Source of the DNA: Pseudomonadota bacterium
Lineage (GTDB): Bacteria > Pseudomonadota > Alphaproteobacteria > Acetobacterales > Acetobacteraceae
Length of the DNA stretch: 11,411 bases
NCBI GenBank assembly: GCA_021780935.1
Contig: JAJXXT010000079.1
Location: 1 to 11,411, forward strand
Reading direction: 5' to 3'
Positions 10,743 to 11,411 of this stretch are shown one piece after another. A program made the translations under genes and the position numbers. A model generated the notes under the pieces. That model saw nothing but the letters and a program-made list of their open reading frames with translations. It was not told the DNA's origin and ran no database searches. Position 1 is the first letter of the stretch. Each line of letters starts with the position of its first letter.

Positions 10743-10820
10743 TGCGGATCACGCCCCGATTTCATTCCACATCCTGGTGCCCGCGCGCTGCGCGCGTCAA
10801 GCGGCATATTGCGGTGCGGC

Positions 10821-10838
10821 ATACGTCATTCGACGTAT
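10821..10838. promoter_or_regulatory. Inverted-repeat operator in the kinase/urtA divergent gap
   Basis: ATACGTC-ATTC-GACGTAT is a perfect 7-base inverted repeat with a 4-base spacer. Its inner 16 bases (10822-10837) have the form TACG-N8-CGTA, like the site before fixK. It lies 86 bases before the urtA ATG and 78 bases before the kinase ATG on the other strand. It is a good candidate for binding by a LuxR-type response regulator, either the neighbouring 300-residue regulator or FixJ. Confidence 0.6.
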
Positions 10839-10860
10839 TTCCGCGTCCTCCAAGCGACCC

Positions 10861-10894
10861 GATGCTGCACTGCATATCGGGCGAATGCAGCATC
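10861..10894 (+). promoter_or_regulatory. Nested inverted repeats upstream of urtA
   Basis: GATGCTGCA (10861-10869) is perfectly complementary to TGCAGCATC (10886-10894). The adjacent CTGCAT (10870-10875) is perfectly complementary to ATGCAG (10885-10890). The two pairings share their 3' arm and so exclude each other. The element ends 30 bases before the urtA ATG and 17 bases before its ribosome site. It could be a second operator near the transcription start or alternative hairpins in the 5' leader; no known riboswitch is recognised. Confidence 0.45.
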
Positions 10895-10911
10895 CCGCCG
10901 CCGCCCGAGCG

Positions 10912-10916
10912 AGGAG
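10912..10916 (+). promoter_or_regulatory. Ribosome binding site of urtA
   Basis: AGGAG lies eight bases before the ATG at 10925 and supports that start. Confidence 0.6.
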
Positions 10917-10924
10917 TTCGTTGC

Positions 10925-11411
10925 ATGGCTCTGGACAAGATCGATCCGCCGCCTTCGTCCGCGCTGCGCCGCCGGCTGCTGCAGGGCATGGCCGCCCTGC
11001 CCGCCGCGGCGCTGGTGCCGCCGCTTCTGCCCCACGCGGCACGCGCCGCCGGGCCGGCCACCGCCGCGGTGAACAGCACCGGCCTCGCGGTCACCGACGA
11101 CGCCGTCACCGTCGGCATCCTCCACTCCATTTCCGGCACCATGGCGATCAGCGAGACCGGCTCGGTGGAAGCGGAGAAGCTGGCGATCGCGCAGATCAAC
11201 GCCGAGGGCGGCGTGCTCGGGCGCAAGATCAACTTCATCCAGGAAGACGGCGCCTCCGACTGGCCGACCTTCGCCGAGAAGGCGAAGAAGCTGCTGGTGA
11301 AGGACAAATGCGCCGCGGTGTTCGGCTGCTGGACCTCGGCCTCGCGCAAGGCGGTGCTGCCGGTGTTCGAGCAATACAACGGCATGCTCTACTACCCGAC
11401 CTTCTACGAGG
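10925..11411 (+). CDS. urtA: Urea ABC transporter substrate-binding protein, N-terminal part
   Basis: 162 codons are present before the right edge; full UrtA proteins are about 410-440 residues. The N-terminus has a twin-arginine-like signal ([20 protein letters not shown], about 14-33) followed by an AxA-type stretch near residues 38-41, so export to the periplasm, possibly by Tat, is likely. The mature part shows family-typical segments: [27 protein letters not shown], a [15 protein letters not shown] stretch, [17 protein letters not shown] and LYYPTFYE, which match the urea/short-chain-amide binding proteins of the branched-chain amino acid transporter superfamily. It would deliver urea to UrtBCDE. 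It is divergent from the transporter-fused hybrid kinase and regulator, which are probably its regulators. FmdD-type amide-binding proteins are close relatives and remain an alternative. AGGAG eight bases before the ATG supports the start. Confidence 0.9.
   Translation, partial: MALDKIDPPPSSALRRRLLQGMAALPAAALVPPLLPHAARAAGPATAAVNSTGLAVTDDAVTVGILHSISGTMAISETGSVEAEKLAIAQINAEGGVLGRKINFIQEDGASDWPTFAEKAKKLLVKDKCAAVFGCWTSASRKAVLPVFEQYNGMLYYPTFYE

Noticed and set aside
10775..10796. Sigma-54 promoter in the kinase/urtA gap
   Set aside because: The GG and GC elements do not have the required 10-base spacing.
10782..10796. CGCGCGCTGCGCGCG as a hairpin or operator
   Set aside because: It is an alternating CG run with almost no loop, expected by chance at this GC content.

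Overview
The window is very GC-rich, gene-dense chromosomal DNA with tight stop/start overlaps. It most likely comes from an alphaproteobacterium of the order Hyphomicrobiales (Xanthobacteraceae/Nitrobacteraceae-like). That placement rests on a soluble FixL with an oxygen-sensing PAS signature, FixJ, a single-domain receiver and FixK in one row (as I recall, the arrangement of Bradyrhizobium fixLJ-bll2758-fixK2), and on a urea ABC transporter gene. It is an inference from gene content. No rRNA, tRNA, CRISPR array, insertion sequence or phage gene was found.

Left block (1-2632, minus strand): a class I-sized polyhydroxyalkanoate synthase gene overlaps by 11 bases a fused MaoC-type enoyl-CoA hydratase/phosphate acetyltransferase that runs off the left edge. 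This looks like the start of an overflow-carbon/fermentation operon. A perfect FNR/FixK-type box (TTGACGCAGATCAA) lies in the 175-base gap between this operon and the divergent fixL.

Central block (2808-6369, plus strand): fixL, fixJ (TTG start, overlapping fixL by 14 bases), a short receiver protein with an unusual cysteine cluster, and fixK. The expected logic is that FixL senses oxygen through haem-PAS, phosphorylates FixJ, FixJ activates fixK, and FixK activates genes with FixK boxes, here plausibly including the neighbouring PHA/acetyl-phosphate operon and fixL itself. A TACG-N8-CGTA inverted repeat lies 80 bases upstream of fixK and is the natural candidate for the FixJ site.

Right block (6385-11411): two minus-strand genes with an ATGA overlap encode a very large membrane hybrid histidine kinase and a receiver-LuxR response regulator. 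The kinase carries an NCS1-permease-like transporter domain, an eight-cysteine cluster, HisKA, HATPase and a receiver. Divergent from them is urtA, for the periplasmic urea-binding protein, cut off by the right edge. The 182-base divergent gap contains another TACG-N8-CGTA palindrome and a nested inverted repeat in the presumed urtA leader. The simplest reading is a transporter-derived two-component system controlling urea or related nitrogen-compound uptake.

The observations most worth a second look are: both FixL PAS domains carry the full set of FixL haem-pocket residues; the cysteine-clustered, degenerate receiver; the transporter-kinase fusion facing urtA; and the shared palindrome architecture in front of fixK and urtA.
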